Source: JADKAC01 sp964492065 (GTDB lineage: Bacteria; Bacteroidota; Bacteroidia; Chitinophagales; BACL12). Taken from it: a stretch of DNA of 64,000 bases. This document shows, one piece after another, positions 33,344-41,612 of this stretch. A program made the translations under genes and the position numbers. Location of the stretch: positions 135,779-199,778 of the forward strand of contig CAZBHH010000003.1 of NCBI GenBank assembly GCA_964492065.1. Direction: 5' to 3'. Within the stretch, counting starts at the first letter, position 1. Every line of letters begins with the position of its first letter. A model generated the notes under the pieces. It was given only the letters and a program-made list of their open reading frames with translations. It had not been told where the DNA came from and did no database searches.

Positions 33344-34897
33344 ATGAGTAATATAAAGATACTTTGGGCCGATGATGAAATCGAATTGCTAAAACCCCAG
33401 ATCCTGTTCCTGGAAGAAAAAGGCTATGGCGTGCTTCCCGTCAGCAACGGGCAGGATGCAATAGACATGTGTAACGATCCGGATGTCAACCTCATCTTTC
33501 TCGACGAGATGATGCCGGGCATATCGGGATTGGAGACACTGCAGCAGATAAAACAAAAACGCCCTACGGTTCCGGTGGTGATGATCACCAAAAACGAAAC
33601 CGAAAACCTGATGGAAGACGCCATTGGCTCACAGATCAGCGATTACCTGATTAAGCCGGTAAAACCGCAACAGATTTTGCTCACCATAAAAAAGCTGACC
33701 GACAACAAACGTCTGGTTTCCGAGAAAACCGATTCTATTTACCAGAAGGAGTTTCAAAACATATTTTTTTCACTTCAGGAAAACCCGGATTTTCAACAGT
33801 GGTACGAGATATACAAAAAACTGTTGTATTGGGAGTTGCAATTAGATCAAAGCGGCGCATCGGGAATGAAAGATGTCTTCAACGCCCAAAAGACAGAGGC
33901 GAATGTGGAGTTTGGGAAATTCATCGATAAAAAATACCTCGGTTGGATTTCGGGTAAGGAAAAAAACAAACCGGTGATGTCGCATACACTGTTTGACGAA
34001 AAAGTATTCCCCGCATTAAAAGAGGGCATTCCCACATTTTTTATTTTGATTGACAACCTGCGCCTCGACCAGTTTAAGACTATTGAGCCGCTGATCAGCG
34101 AATCGTTCCGGCTGGTGCAGGAGGATTATTTTTTCAGCATATTACCTACTGCGACACAATACAGCCGCAATGCAATTTTTGCAGGGCTGTTGCCCAGCGA
34201 AATCGAGAAGCGCATGCCCAACATGTGGTTAAACGACGATGAAGAAGGCAGTAAAAACATGTATGAAGAAGAATTTCTGAAAGACAATATCACCCGCAAC
34301 CGCAAAAACCTGAAGTTCAGCTATCGCAAAATACTGAATCACGCCGAAGGGAAAGATTTTGAAGAGAATATCCTGAACCTGATGCATAACGACCTGAATG
34401 TGGTGGTCTATAATTTTGTGGATATGCTCTCGCATGCCCGCACCGAAATGGAAGTGCTCAAGGAACTGGCAAGCGACGAAACCGCTTACCGCTCCCTTAC
34501 TCGCAGTTGGTTTGACCATTCGCCACTCTACGACGCCTTGCGGAAACTGGCGGGTAAAAAAGTACAGATCATCATCACTACCGATCACGGGACGATTCGT
34601 GTCAATACGCCCTCGAAGGTGATTGCCGACCGCAATACCACAACCAACCTGCGGTATAAAAGCGGAAAGAATCTGCAATACAATAAAAAGGAAGTGATGG
34701 AAATAAAAAATCCCGCTGAGGCGGGATTACCGAAAATGTACCTGAGCAGTTCCTTCATTTTTGGCAAAGGCGATATTTTCCTTGCCTATCCCAATAACTA
34801 CAATTACTACGTAAATTATTTTAAAAATACATTTCAACACGGCGGCATTTCACTGGAAGAAATGATCATTCCCTTTGCCGTTTACACGAATTATTAA
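33344..34897 (+). CDS. porX: PorX-type response regulator with PglZ domain (T9SS regulator)
   Basis: The 517-residue product starts MSNIKILWADDEIELLKPQ. It has a CheY-like receiver (about 1-120) with acidic pocket D10/D11, phospho-acceptor D54 in IFLDEMMPG, and the conserved lysine in DYLIKPVKP. Instead of a DNA-binding domain it has a C-terminal PglZ/alkaline-phosphatase-like domain (about 200-517) with PTATQYSRNAIFAG (nucleophile threonine) and ITTDHGTIRVN (metal ligands). This is the PorX layout known from Porphyromonas gingivalis, where PorX with PorY and SigP controls T9SS genes. An earlier start is rejected because it would lie deep in the opposing HD gene. Three T9SS cargo genes are in this window. 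Confidence 0.93.
   Translation: MSNIKILWADDEIELLKPQILFLEEKGYGVLPVSNGQDAIDMCNDPDVNLIFLDEMMPGISGLETLQQIKQKRPTVPVVMITKNETENLMEDAIGSQISDYLIKPVKPQQILLTIKKLTDNKRLVSEKTDSIYQKEFQNIFFSLQENPDFQQWYEIYKKLLYWELQLDQSGASGMKDVFNAQKTEANVEFGKFIDKKYLGWISGKEKNKPVMSHTLFDEKVFPALKEGIPTFFILIDNLRLDQFKTIEPLISESFRLVQEDYFFSILPTATQYSRNAIFAGLLPSEIEKRMPNMWLNDDEEGSKNMYEEEFLKDNITRNRKNLKFSYRKILNHAEGKDFEENILNLMHNDLNVVVYNFVDMLSHARTEMEVLKELASDETAYRSLTRSWFDHSPLYDALRKLAGKKVQIIITTDHGTIRVNTPSKVIADRNTTTNLRYKSGKNLQYNKKEVMEIKNPAEAGLPKMYLSSSFIFGKGDIFLAYPNNYNYYVNYFKNTFQHGGISLEEMIIPFAVYTNY
34709..34728 (-). terminator. terminator-like hairpin on the minus strand within porX
   Basis: AATCCCGC-TGAG-GCGGGATT at 34709-34728 is a perfect 8-bp stem with a 4-nt loop. 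It is preceded on the plus strand by a run of A (34704-34710). Read on the minus strand this gives a GC-rich hairpin followed by a T-run, a canonical intrinsic terminator, inside the porX coding region. It would stop antisense transcription, not porX mRNA. Confidence 0.5.
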
Positions 34898-34904
34898 AGA
34901 CTCG

Positions 34905-34935
34905 TTTGTCGCACCGCCGCTTTCAATTAGCTTTG
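34905..34935 (+). promoter_or_regulatory. promoter TTTG-N19-TAGCTTTG for tsaE
   Basis: TTTG at 34905-34908 and TAGCTTTG at 34928-34935 are 19 nt apart, matching the Bacteroidota consensus. The tsaE ATG is at 34940, only 4 nt after the -7 box, so the transcript should be leaderless or nearly so. Confidence 0.55.
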
Positions 34936-34939
34936 TTCA

Positions 34940-35359
34940 ATGCAATACAAATGGCTATCGGAAAATGCGGAGGCGACAGCGTCCATCGCCGCAGAAATAA
35001 TTGCCGTTGCCGGGCACAACAAAAAATTTACGGTTACCGGTGTTATGGGAGCCGGTAAAACGACATTGATAGCGGCAATTTGCCGGGCACTTCAAATCAC
35101 CGACCCGGTCAACAGCCCCACATTTGCCATCGTGCATACCTATGGTACGGACACGCCCGTGTTTCACTTCGACCTGTACCGGGTACGGAACAACCACGAG
35201 TTGGAAGACCTGGGGTTCGAGGACTACCTCCATGCGGATTCCTATATATTCATCGAGTGGCCTGAAATGGTAATGGAATACCTGAAACAAAGCGGTTTTA
35301 AAAATATAGATATCCAATTGACCCCTGAAAACAAAAGAATGATTAATTTAGAGATATGA
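34940..35359 (+). CDS. tsaE: tRNA threonylcarbamoyladenosine biosynthesis ATPase TsaE
   Basis: The 139-residue P-loop protein has Walker A GVMGAGKTT (residues 34-42), the switch-like SPTFAIVHTYG, HFDLYRV and FIEWPE, all characteristic of TsaE. It acts with TsaB and TsaD to make t6A37 on ANN-decoding tRNAs. Its stop overlaps the alanine dehydrogenase ATG by 4 nt, so the two are coupled. Confidence 0.94.
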   Translation: MQYKWLSENAEATASIAAEIIAVAGHNKKFTVTGVMGAGKTTLIAAICRALQITDPVNSPTFAIVHTYGTDTPVFHFDLYRVRNNHELEDLGFEDYLHADSYIFIEWPEMVMEYLKQSGFKNIDIQLTPENKRMINLEI

Positions 35360-36585
35360 GCGATACACCACACAAATCGATAGCTTCGGAACTCGCCTCG
35401 CAGGCGGGCATCCAGGTGATGGAACAACGGCTGGAGCAAACCCGCAAGAAACAATCTCTATTTATCGGTATTCCAAAAGAAAATGCATTTTACGAAAACC
35501 GGGTACCACTTTCACCCGAAAGCGTGGAGATGCTGACAAATAACGGCATGCATATCCTGATCGAGAGCCGGGCGGGAGAAGCGAGCCGGTTCAGCGATAA
35601 GGACTTCAGCGAAGCGGGCGCACGCATCGTGTACGACAAAAAAGAAGTGTACAAAGCCGACATCCTGTTGAAAGTAGCCCCTCCCACCCTGGCAGATATG
35701 GATTTGTTTCAGATGAATCAGATTGTGATTACGCCGCTGCATTTGCCAACTATTAAAAAGGAAATCATCAATACCCTCGTAAACAAAAAAGTTACCGCAT
35801 TTGCATTTGAATATTTAAAAGACGAATCCAACACCTACGCATTTGTGCGCTGCATGAGTGAAATTGCCGGCAGCTCTTCTATACTTATCGCATCGGAATT
35901 GCTTGCGGATAATACCCATGGCCGCGGAAATCTTTTGGGGGGGCTTTCGGGAATTCCACCGACACAAATTTTAATTTTAGGCGCCGGCGTGGTGGGCGAA
36001 TTTGCCGCCCGTGCTGCGCTGGGTCTGGGTGCATCCATCAAAATTTTCGATTACAATGTGTATAAACTCAGCCGTCTGCAGAACAATATCGGTTCGAGGA
36101 TTTATACTTCTACCATTAATCCGAAAACGCTGTTGAAAGACATTCGCACTACCGATGTCGTAGTCGGCGCAATCCACAGCGAAACGGGAAGGACACCGGT
36201 AATCGTCACCGAAAGCATGGTGATGGAAATGAAACCGGGCAGTGTAATTATCGATGTGAGTATTGACCAGGGCGGATGTATAGAAACCAGCGAAGTAACC
36301 ACCCATGCCAAGCCCACATTTATTAAACACGATGTCATCCACTATTGCGTACCCAATATCCCGTCGCGAGTACCACGCACCGCCTCCTATGCCATCAGCA
36401 ATATAGTAGCCGGCACATTAATGAAATTCCACGAGTTTGGCGGCATGGAAAATTTAATTCAAATGAATGCGGGTATCCGTCATGGTGTGTATATCTATAA
36501 AGGCCATATGACCAACGCCTATCTCGCCAACCGGTTTGATTTGAAGTACACCGATATCAATTTATTATTGACCAGTAACCATTGA
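35356..36585 (+). CDS. ald: alanine dehydrogenase
   Basis: The 409-residue product has an N-terminal extension of about 35 residues. It is followed by IGIPKENAFYENRVPLSPESV (family signature 1; parts IGIPKE and ENRVPLSP) and the NAD-binding Rossmann motif ILGAGVVGEFAARAALGLGA. VIIDVSIDQGGCIETS, HDVIHYCVPNIPSRVPRTAS and the C-terminal NAGIRHGVYIYKGHM match alanine dehydrogenase / transhydrogenase alpha. It interconverts alanine with pyruvate and ammonia using NAD. The gene overlaps tsaE by 4 nt. Confidence 0.9.
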   Translation: MSDTPHKSIASELASQAGIQVMEQRLEQTRKKQSLFIGIPKENAFYENRVPLSPESVEMLTNNGMHILIESRAGEASRFSDKDFSEAGARIVYDKKEVYKADILLKVAPPTLADMDLFQMNQIVITPLHLPTIKKEIINTLVNKKVTAFAFEYLKDESNTYAFVRCMSEIAGSSSILIASELLADNTHGRGNLLGGLSGIPPTQILILGAGVVGEFAARAALGLGASIKIFDYNVYKLSRLQNNIGSRIYTSTINPKTLLKDIRTTDVVVGAIHSETGRTPVIVTESMVMEMKPGSVIIDVSIDQGGCIETSEVTTHAKPTFIKHDVIHYCVPNIPSRVPRTASYAISNIVAGTLMKFHEFGGMENLIQMNAGIRHGVYIYKGHMTNAYLANRFDLKYTDINLLLTSNH

Positions 36586-36908
36586 TTAAGTAAAAAGGAA
36601 TCGCATCAAACATACATCTCGAATTATAGAAACTTACAATCCATATAAGCTTCGGTAATTTTATTTTCATTTTTGTTTACGTGTTGTGCGATCACAAACG
36701 CTGTGCATGTTCCATGAGGGAAGGTTTTCCGCCTCCTGCAAAACACGCTCGGCTCTCACCTGTCTTAAATAAAACGCAATCCTTATTACTTGAAGTCACG
36801 GGTTTCGTTTCGCCTCTGCGCCAAGCCGGTTAACAGATGCATGCAGTTGCTGGATATTTAGGATTATACAACGTTAAATAGGACAGAGATATTTATTTTT
36901 GACGATTA
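36586..36908. other. intergenic stretch with one promoter-like element
   Basis: These 323 nt between ald and the CapA-like gene contain no credible open frame or hairpin. The only signal seen is TATTTTTG at 36894-36901, a -7-like element 7 nt before the CapA-like ATG. Confidence 0.5.
36894..36901 (+). promoter_or_regulatory. -7 element TATTTTTG for the CapA-like gene
   Basis: TATTTTTG matches TAnnTTTG and ends 7 nt before the ATG at 36909. No -33 TTG is present at the usual distance, so this is a weak call. Confidence 0.35.
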
Positions 36909-38090
36909 ATGATTCAAGTGAAACTCTTAATAGTCTCTATTACATTCTGCCTGGTGTTGGGCGATTATGTATTGCACACACGGGATTTGCAGCGGGACAT
37001 GGCGTCGCAACCACTGCATGCCGAAGCGCAAACCGGCGATAGCATTCGCACCTTTGTGATTGCTGCGGTAGGTGATTTAATGTGTCATGGTTCGCAGTTC
37101 CGCAATGTGGCTCTGGCAGATGGCTCGTACGATTTCCAGCCCTGTTTTGAATTTATCAAACCCTATATTGCAGGTGCGGATTTTGCCGTAGGTAATTTGG
37201 AGACTACCTTTGCCGGCGACGGCATTCCCTATAGCGGCTTCCCTTTATTCAATACACCCGATGCTTTTGCAACTGCATTAAAAACCGCGGGTTTTGATTT
37301 TGTAACTACCGGCAACAACCATTCTAACGATATGGGAACAAACGGAATCTTGCGCACGATAGATGTACTCGACAGTGTGGGCTTATTGCATACCGGCACT
37401 TTCAAGTCGCAAGCCGAACGGGATTCTGTACAGGTTATCCAAATCGCCGGAACTGATGTCGCCATTTTAAACTACACCTACTCCACCAATGGCATAGACC
37501 TGCCGCCGGATAAATCGTATTTGGTGAACAGTATTGACTCGGCAACCATAGTAAACGATATTCAACAGGCAAAAGACCGGCAGGCGGAACTCGTCATTGT
37601 ATATTACCACTACGGCGAAGAATACCGGCGCATGCCTTCCGACTATCAAAAGAAATATAACCGCATAGCGATAAACGCCGGCGCCGATATTATTTTGGGC
37701 AGTCACCCACATGTGATAGAACCCGCCGCATTTTTTCCAACGGTCAACGCCTCTATCGATACGGGATTTGTCATTTACAGTATGGGCAATTTCATTTCCA
37801 ATCAAAGAGACCCGTTTACCTACGAAGGGGTCATCATCAACCTGCACTTCGAAAAGAACCTGCGCACAAACAAACTGAAATTGCAAACAGTGGATTATGT
37901 CCCGACCTGGGTGTACCGCGGAACCAACCCCGAAAAAAAACTGCACGTCGTATTTCCCGCAACCGACACCATTCAACCCCAAGCGGATTACCTGAAGCTC
38001 AAAGACAAACTGGAAATACTGCAGGCAAAAAAAAATACGGCGGCAATTTTAAACACCTATACCGACAGGCTGCAACCGGTTGAAAAATAA
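36909..38090 (+). CDS. CapA/PgsA-family metallophosphatase-like protein
   Basis: The 393-residue product has an N-terminal membrane anchor or signal segment (LLIVSITFCLVLGDYVL). A CapA-type calcineurin-like domain follows, with AVGDLMCHG, FAVGNLETTF, TTGNNHSNDMG, YYHYGEEY and GSHPHVIEP, the conserved metal-ligand motifs. CapA proteins take part in poly-gamma-glutamate or capsule formation in Bacillus, but most Bacteroidota members stand alone and their substrate is unknown. It is probably periplasmic. Confidence 0.87.
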   Translation: MIQVKLLIVSITFCLVLGDYVLHTRDLQRDMASQPLHAEAQTGDSIRTFVIAAVGDLMCHGSQFRNVALADGSYDFQPCFEFIKPYIAGADFAVGNLETTFAGDGIPYSGFPLFNTPDAFATALKTAGFDFVTTGNNHSNDMGTNGILRTIDVLDSVGLLHTGTFKSQAERDSVQVIQIAGTDVAILNYTYSTNGIDLPPDKSYLVNSIDSATIVNDIQQAKDRQAELVIVYYHYGEEYRRMPSDYQKKYNRIAINAGADIILGSHPHVIEPAAFFPTVNASIDTGFVIYSMGNFISNQRDPFTYEGVIINLHFEKNLRTNKLKLQTVDYVPTWVYRGTNPEKKLHVVFPATDTIQPQADYLKLKDKLEILQAKKNTAAILNTYTDRLQPVEK

Positions 38091-38120
38091 TTCTGGCATT
38101 GAATTCGTTGAAGGGGAAAT

Positions 38121-38681
38121 ATGCAAACTCGTTTATTATTCATCGGTTTATTGTGTATTGCAGCGCTGCATAGCCGGGCGCAAATCGGCCTGTTTAAAAA
38201 GAGCGAGGCTTCGGATACGCAGTACCACGTCAACCTGGACACCGTAAATATCGAAGCGAGGTCATTGCGGAATTACAATTTCAATCGCTATGCCTATATC
38301 GTGGCGAAGATGTATCCCATTGCCGATACGGCGATAACGCTGATGCACCAGGTGGAGGCAACAACGGCGGACATGAAAAAAAGAGAGAAAAAAAAATACC
38401 GCCGGCAACTGGAAAAGGAATTAAAGGAACAATTTGAAGACCGCTTAAAAAATCTGTCACGCACGGAAGGCACCGTCCTGATTAAAATAATTGAGAGAAA
38501 CACAGGCCGCACCATGTACGACATTTTGGATTCAATGAAAAACCGGGGTACGGCGATGTGGTGGCAGGGATTGGGCAAGTTGTACGGTTACAATTTAAAA
38601 GAGGGCTACGACCCCGCGGCCAACCCGATGCTGGAAATTATCATACACGAATACGAGGTAAAGAGGCAGATTGTAAAATAA
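38121..38681 (+). CDS. DUF4294-family secreted protein
   Basis: The 186-residue product has a signal peptide (ending HSRAQ) and the DUF4294 core: NRYAYIVAKMYPIAD, a basic KKREKKKYRRQLEKELKEQF helix, LIKIIERNTGRTMYDIL, and MWWQGLGKLYGYNLKEGYD. The family is restricted to Bacteroidota and has no known function. It starts 30 nt after the CapA-like gene and is followed by a strong terminator. Confidence 0.87.
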   Translation: MQTRLLFIGLLCIAALHSRAQIGLFKKSEASDTQYHVNLDTVNIEARSLRNYNFNRYAYIVAKMYPIADTAITLMHQVEATTADMKKREKKKYRRQLEKELKEQFEDRLKNLSRTEGTVLIKIIERNTGRTMYDILDSMKNRGTAMWWQGLGKLYGYNLKEGYDPAANPMLEIIIHEYEVKRQIVK

Positions 38682-38682
38682 A

Positions 38683-38706
38683 AAAAGTATCGTCGCCGAT
38701 ACTTTT
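38683..38706. terminator. bidirectional intrinsic terminator
   Basis: AAAAGTATCG (38683-38692) and CGATACTTTT (38697-38706) form a perfect 10-bp stem with a TCGC loop. It lies between the stops of the convergent DUF4294 and secG genes. A-runs and T-runs at the stem ends make it functional in both directions. Confidence 0.8.
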
Positions 38707-38727
38707 ATTATAATTTTCACATGCGCA

Positions 38728-39102
38728 TTATTCGGTAGGCAACGGTTCCTGGGTCTCCTTGTCCGGGGTGGTATTAACCGGTTCGGTTCCCAAACTACCC
38801 GCGGTGTCGGAAGCGGGCGCCTGGAACATAGGCTGCTCGGCCTGGGGAGTCAGCACATTGTTCTGCACGGAGGAAGAACCCGGCGTGAACGCCGCAGTAC
38901 CCAGGCTCAGCACGATAACGGCAATTGCCAGCCCCCAGGTAATTTTCTCCACATCATCGGAGGTGCGCTTATAGCCGAACATCTGTGTAGCGGCGCCGCC
39001 GAAAGTGCCACTCAGCCCACCGCCTTTGGGGTTTTGAATCAACACTACCAGCGACAGAATCACACAAATGATGAGTATTAAAATCAGGATAAACGTAAAC
39101 AT
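38728..39102 (-). CDS. secG: preprotein translocase subunit SecG
   Basis: The 124-residue product has two transmembrane helices (FTFILILILIICVILSLVVL and ITWGLAIAVIVLSLGTAAF). They are joined by a cytoplasmic loop with the SecG motif VLIQNPKGGGLSGTFGGAATQMFGYK (core QNPKGGGLSG). A disordered Pro/Glu/Thr-rich tail follows, usual in Bacteroidota. It is the accessory subunit of the SecYEG channel and the last gene of the miaB operon, 3 nt after the TPR gene. Confidence 0.93.
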   Translation of the reverse strand: MFTFILILILIICVILSLVVLIQNPKGGGLSGTFGGAATQMFGYKRTSDDVEKITWGLAIAVIVLSLGTAAFTPGSSSVQNNVLTPQAEQPMFQAPASDTAGSLGTEPVNTTPDKETQEPLPTE

Positions 39103-39105
39103 ATA

Positions 39106-39867
39106 TCAGCTCTTTCTGAGTTCTTCAATTTTGGCTGCAAAGTAACTCTTTTTTTCCGGGTATTTCAAACACAGCTTTTCATATACTTCGATTGCCTTTT
39201 TGGTATTTCCCTGAATTGCCAGCACGAGAGCGAATGTCTCGGTAATGATATTGTTGTCCATGGCAATGCTTTTGGCAGCCATCTGCCTGGCATCTGCTTC
39301 ATTAAATATGTGGTTTTCCGCCCCTTCGCCATCCACATCGATTTGAATGGGGCGGTTTCTTTCCCCGGGCTCCACAGTACGCACATTGTAAGTGCCGGTA
39401 ATGGCGGTCACCCATCCCGAAAAGGTATGCATTTCGGTTCGGGTATCGCTATCCGTTTCTTCCGGCCGCACCGCAATGACTTCCTCATCCATCCCGGATA
39501 GGGCGCCCATCAACTCCATTTCATAAGGGATGGTCTCGAATATCGGCGTCTCCTGTTTCTCTTCAGGCGGCAACTGTTCTGTCCGGGTATCTCCGCTCCC
39601 GGCTATCGCGGTTTCTGCCGCCGGCGCAGTCAACGGAGTCCTCTCAATAAACTGGAACAGGCGCTCCCGGTCGTATGTATGTATTGCCGCCAATGCCAGC
39701 GCATTTTCAAACCCGGGATCCGAATCGCAGTGCATTTTTTTGGCATACAACACATGCGACAAAGTGAAATAGGCGTACCGGTGTGCAAATGCCTCTAACT
39801 CCTCCACAGAAATATCCGCCAGGACATTGACATTGTTCAGTAATCTATTAAATGTTTCCTTCTGCAT
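39106..39867 (-). CDS. conserved protein with C-terminal TPR-like repeat, between lptE and secG
   Basis: The product has 253 residues from ATG 39867. A GTG at 39873, which overlaps the lptE stop as GTGA, is an alternative coupled start. The N-terminal region is helical (FNRLLNNVNVLADISVEELEAF), the middle is low-complexity and Glu/Thr/Pro-rich, and the end carries a TPR-like unit (TKKAIEVYEKLCLKYPEKKSY). There is no signal peptide or membrane segment, so it is probably cytoplasmic. The family recurs at this position in Bacteroidota operons; function unknown. Confidence 0.72.
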   Translation of the reverse strand: MQKETFNRLLNNVNVLADISVEELEAFAHRYAYFTLSHVLYAKKMHCDSDPGFENALALAAIHTYDRERLFQFIERTPLTAPAAETAIAGSGDTRTEQLPPEEKQETPIFETIPYEMELMGALSGMDEEVIAVRPEETDSDTRTEMHTFSGWVTAITGTYNVRTVEPGERNRPIQIDVDGEGAENHIFNEADARQMAAKSIAMDNNIITETFALVLAIQGNTKKAIEVYEKLCLKYPEKKSYFAAKIEELRKS

Positions 39868-39869
39868 AA

Positions 39870-40376
39870 TCACCAGTCTGAAGCCGTTTTCAAATATATA
39901 TCATCTGCCAGTTGCAGGGAAATCTTTTGAATCAATTCATTTTCCACGGCGCTCAGCGATTGGGTGCTCGGATAATCCTCGAACCGCGAGAATGTCTGGC
40001 TCCAGTTCTCCTTTTCGTTTTTGTGGTTTACGAAATCCACTTTCACGCCGATTGTCAAGCGGTTCAATGCCGTCGTCTCATTACCCGTTGGCGCAATGGG
40101 CGTACTGGCATACTGCGTAATGGCGCCGCTGAACTCCCAATCGCCGCCGTTGTCCTTTAGATACAACCTGGTCTCCGAAGTGAATTTATCTTTCAGTGTT
40201 TCGGTAAAGGTCTGGCTGAGCGAGGTGGCCACAAAATTCGACTGGTTGGCGAAGTAATTTACAGTGACGGTCTGAATCTGGGGATCAATACGGTTGCCCT
40301 GAAAGGTATAACAACCCGAAAGCGGCACTGCGATGCCTAACCCTATTGCGAGCCAAAGTCTTACAATTACCTTCAT
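39870..40376 (-). CDS. lptE: LPS-assembly lipoprotein LptE
   Basis: The 168-residue product has a lipoprotein signal with lipobox LSGC (cysteine at residue 22). It is followed by YTFQGNRIDPQIQTVTVNYF, SLSQTFTETLKDKF and WEFSGAITQY, the usual Bacteroidota LptE pattern. LptE plugs the LptD barrel that inserts LPS into the outer membrane. Its ATG overlaps the stop of the sigma-54 activator gene by 4 nt. Confidence 0.88.
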   Translation of the reverse strand: MKVIVRLWLAIGLGIAVPLSGCYTFQGNRIDPQIQTVTVNYFANQSNFVATSLSQTFTETLKDKFTSETRLYLKDNGGDWEFSGAITQYASTPIAPTGNETTALNRLTIGVKVDFVNHKNEKENWSQTFSRFEDYPSTQSLSAVENELIQKISLQLADDIYLKTASDW

Positions 40377-41611
40377 CCGGGCAGGTTGTATTCTTTAATT
40401 TTCCGATACAGGGTGCGTTCGGATATGCCGAGGTCCAACGAGGCGTCTTTGCGCTTTCCCTTATGCTTCTGCAGCGCCTTTACAATCAATTCCTTTTCAT
40501 TGTCGGAAAGCGATAGATTTTCCTCCACTGTATTTTCGGTATAATGCTTGGCCTGGTCGATAATTATCGGCCGGCTCTCAGAAGCCTCGGTTTCGAATGC
40601 CGGATGTATATTCGGTTGAATGGCATCGCTAAACAAATTATTTCCCTGGTGAAATTCCGTCTTGAGTTGATTTGCTTCGGCCATTGTCAGCACAAATTGT
40701 TTCAGGTCGGTAATATCCTTTTTCATATCGAACAACACCTTATACAAAATATCCCGCTCCGAAAAATCGGAGCCTGCGGTGTGCACCGAAGCGTGCCCCG
40801 AAAGCACCGGCAGATGCGACTTTCTCTGCTCGGGTAAAAAGCTGTGAATGGCGTCTGCATTTAATTTGGTGTCCTTGGCGAGGACAGAAATCTGTTCTGC
40901 CACATTCTTCAACTCCCGTATATTTCCCGGCCAGTGGTATTCCTGCAGGGCATGGATTGCCGATTCGTCCAACTGGATGGAAGCCGTGCGGTATTTCTCG
41001 GCGAAATCCGAACTGAATTTTCTGAATAATAAATAAATATCTTCCTTGCGGTCACGCAATGCGGGCACCTGGATGGGTACGGTGTTTAAGCGGTAGAACA
41101 GGTCTTCGCGGAATTTGCCGGCGGCGATTAAATGATGCAGGTCCACATTGGTTGCGGCAACCACCCGCACATCCGTTTTCTGGACTTTTGAGGATCCCAC
41201 CCGGATAAATTCGCCGGCTTCCAGAACTCGCAATAATCTCGATTGCGTACCCAATGGCAATTCGCCCACTTCGTCTAAGAATATGGTTCCGCCATTCACG
41301 GTCTCAAAATACCCTTTCCGGTCATCCAATGCATTGGTAAACGAGCCCTTCACATGGCCAAACAACTCGGAGTCAATGGTGCCTTCGGGGATTGCGCCGC
41401 AGTTTACGGCAATAAACGGCCCGTGTTTTCTCACCGAATACTGGTGGATTATCTGTGAAAATATCTCTTTGCCGACGCCGCTTTCACCGGTGATGAGAAC
41501 ATTCAGGTTGGTGGGCGCCACCCGTGCCGCTATGCTGATGGCGTAATTGAGCCCCGGGTTATTGCCGATAATCCCAAATCGCTGTTTTATGCTTTGTATT
41601 TCCGTTGACAT
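40373..41611 (-). CDS. sigma-54-dependent transcriptional activator without a receiver domain
   Basis: The 412-residue product starts almost directly with the AAA+ domain. Walker A is GESGVGKE (42-49), Walker B FLDEVGEL, and the arginine-finger region FYRLNTVPIQVPALRDR. The sigma-54 contact loop, normally GAFTGA, reads GSFTNA at 89-94, keeping the key threonine. A Fis-type helix-turn-helix (ASLDLGISERTLYRKIKEY) ends the protein. There is no N-terminal receiver, GAF or PAS domain, so its activity must be controlled in another way. I use ATG 41611, because the miaB stop ends at 41613. Confidence 0.9.
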   Translation of the reverse strand: MSTEIQSIKQRFGIIGNNPGLNYAISIAARVAPTNLNVLITGESGVGKEIFSQIIHQYSVRKHGPFIAVNCGAIPEGTIDSELFGHVKGSFTNALDDRKGYFETVNGGTIFLDEVGELPLGTQSRLLRVLEAGEFIRVGSSKVQKTDVRVVAATNVDLHHLIAAGKFREDLFYRLNTVPIQVPALRDRKEDIYLLFRKFSSDFAEKYRTASIQLDESAIHALQEYHWPGNIRELKNVAEQISVLAKDTKLNADAIHSFLPEQRKSHLPVLSGHASVHTAGSDFSERDILYKVLFDMKKDITDLKQFVLTMAEANQLKTEFHQGNNLFSDAIQPNIHPAFETEASESRPIIIDQAKHYTENTVEENLSLSDNEKELIVKALQKHKGKRKDASLDLGISERTLYRKIKEYNLPG

Positions 41612-41612
41612 A

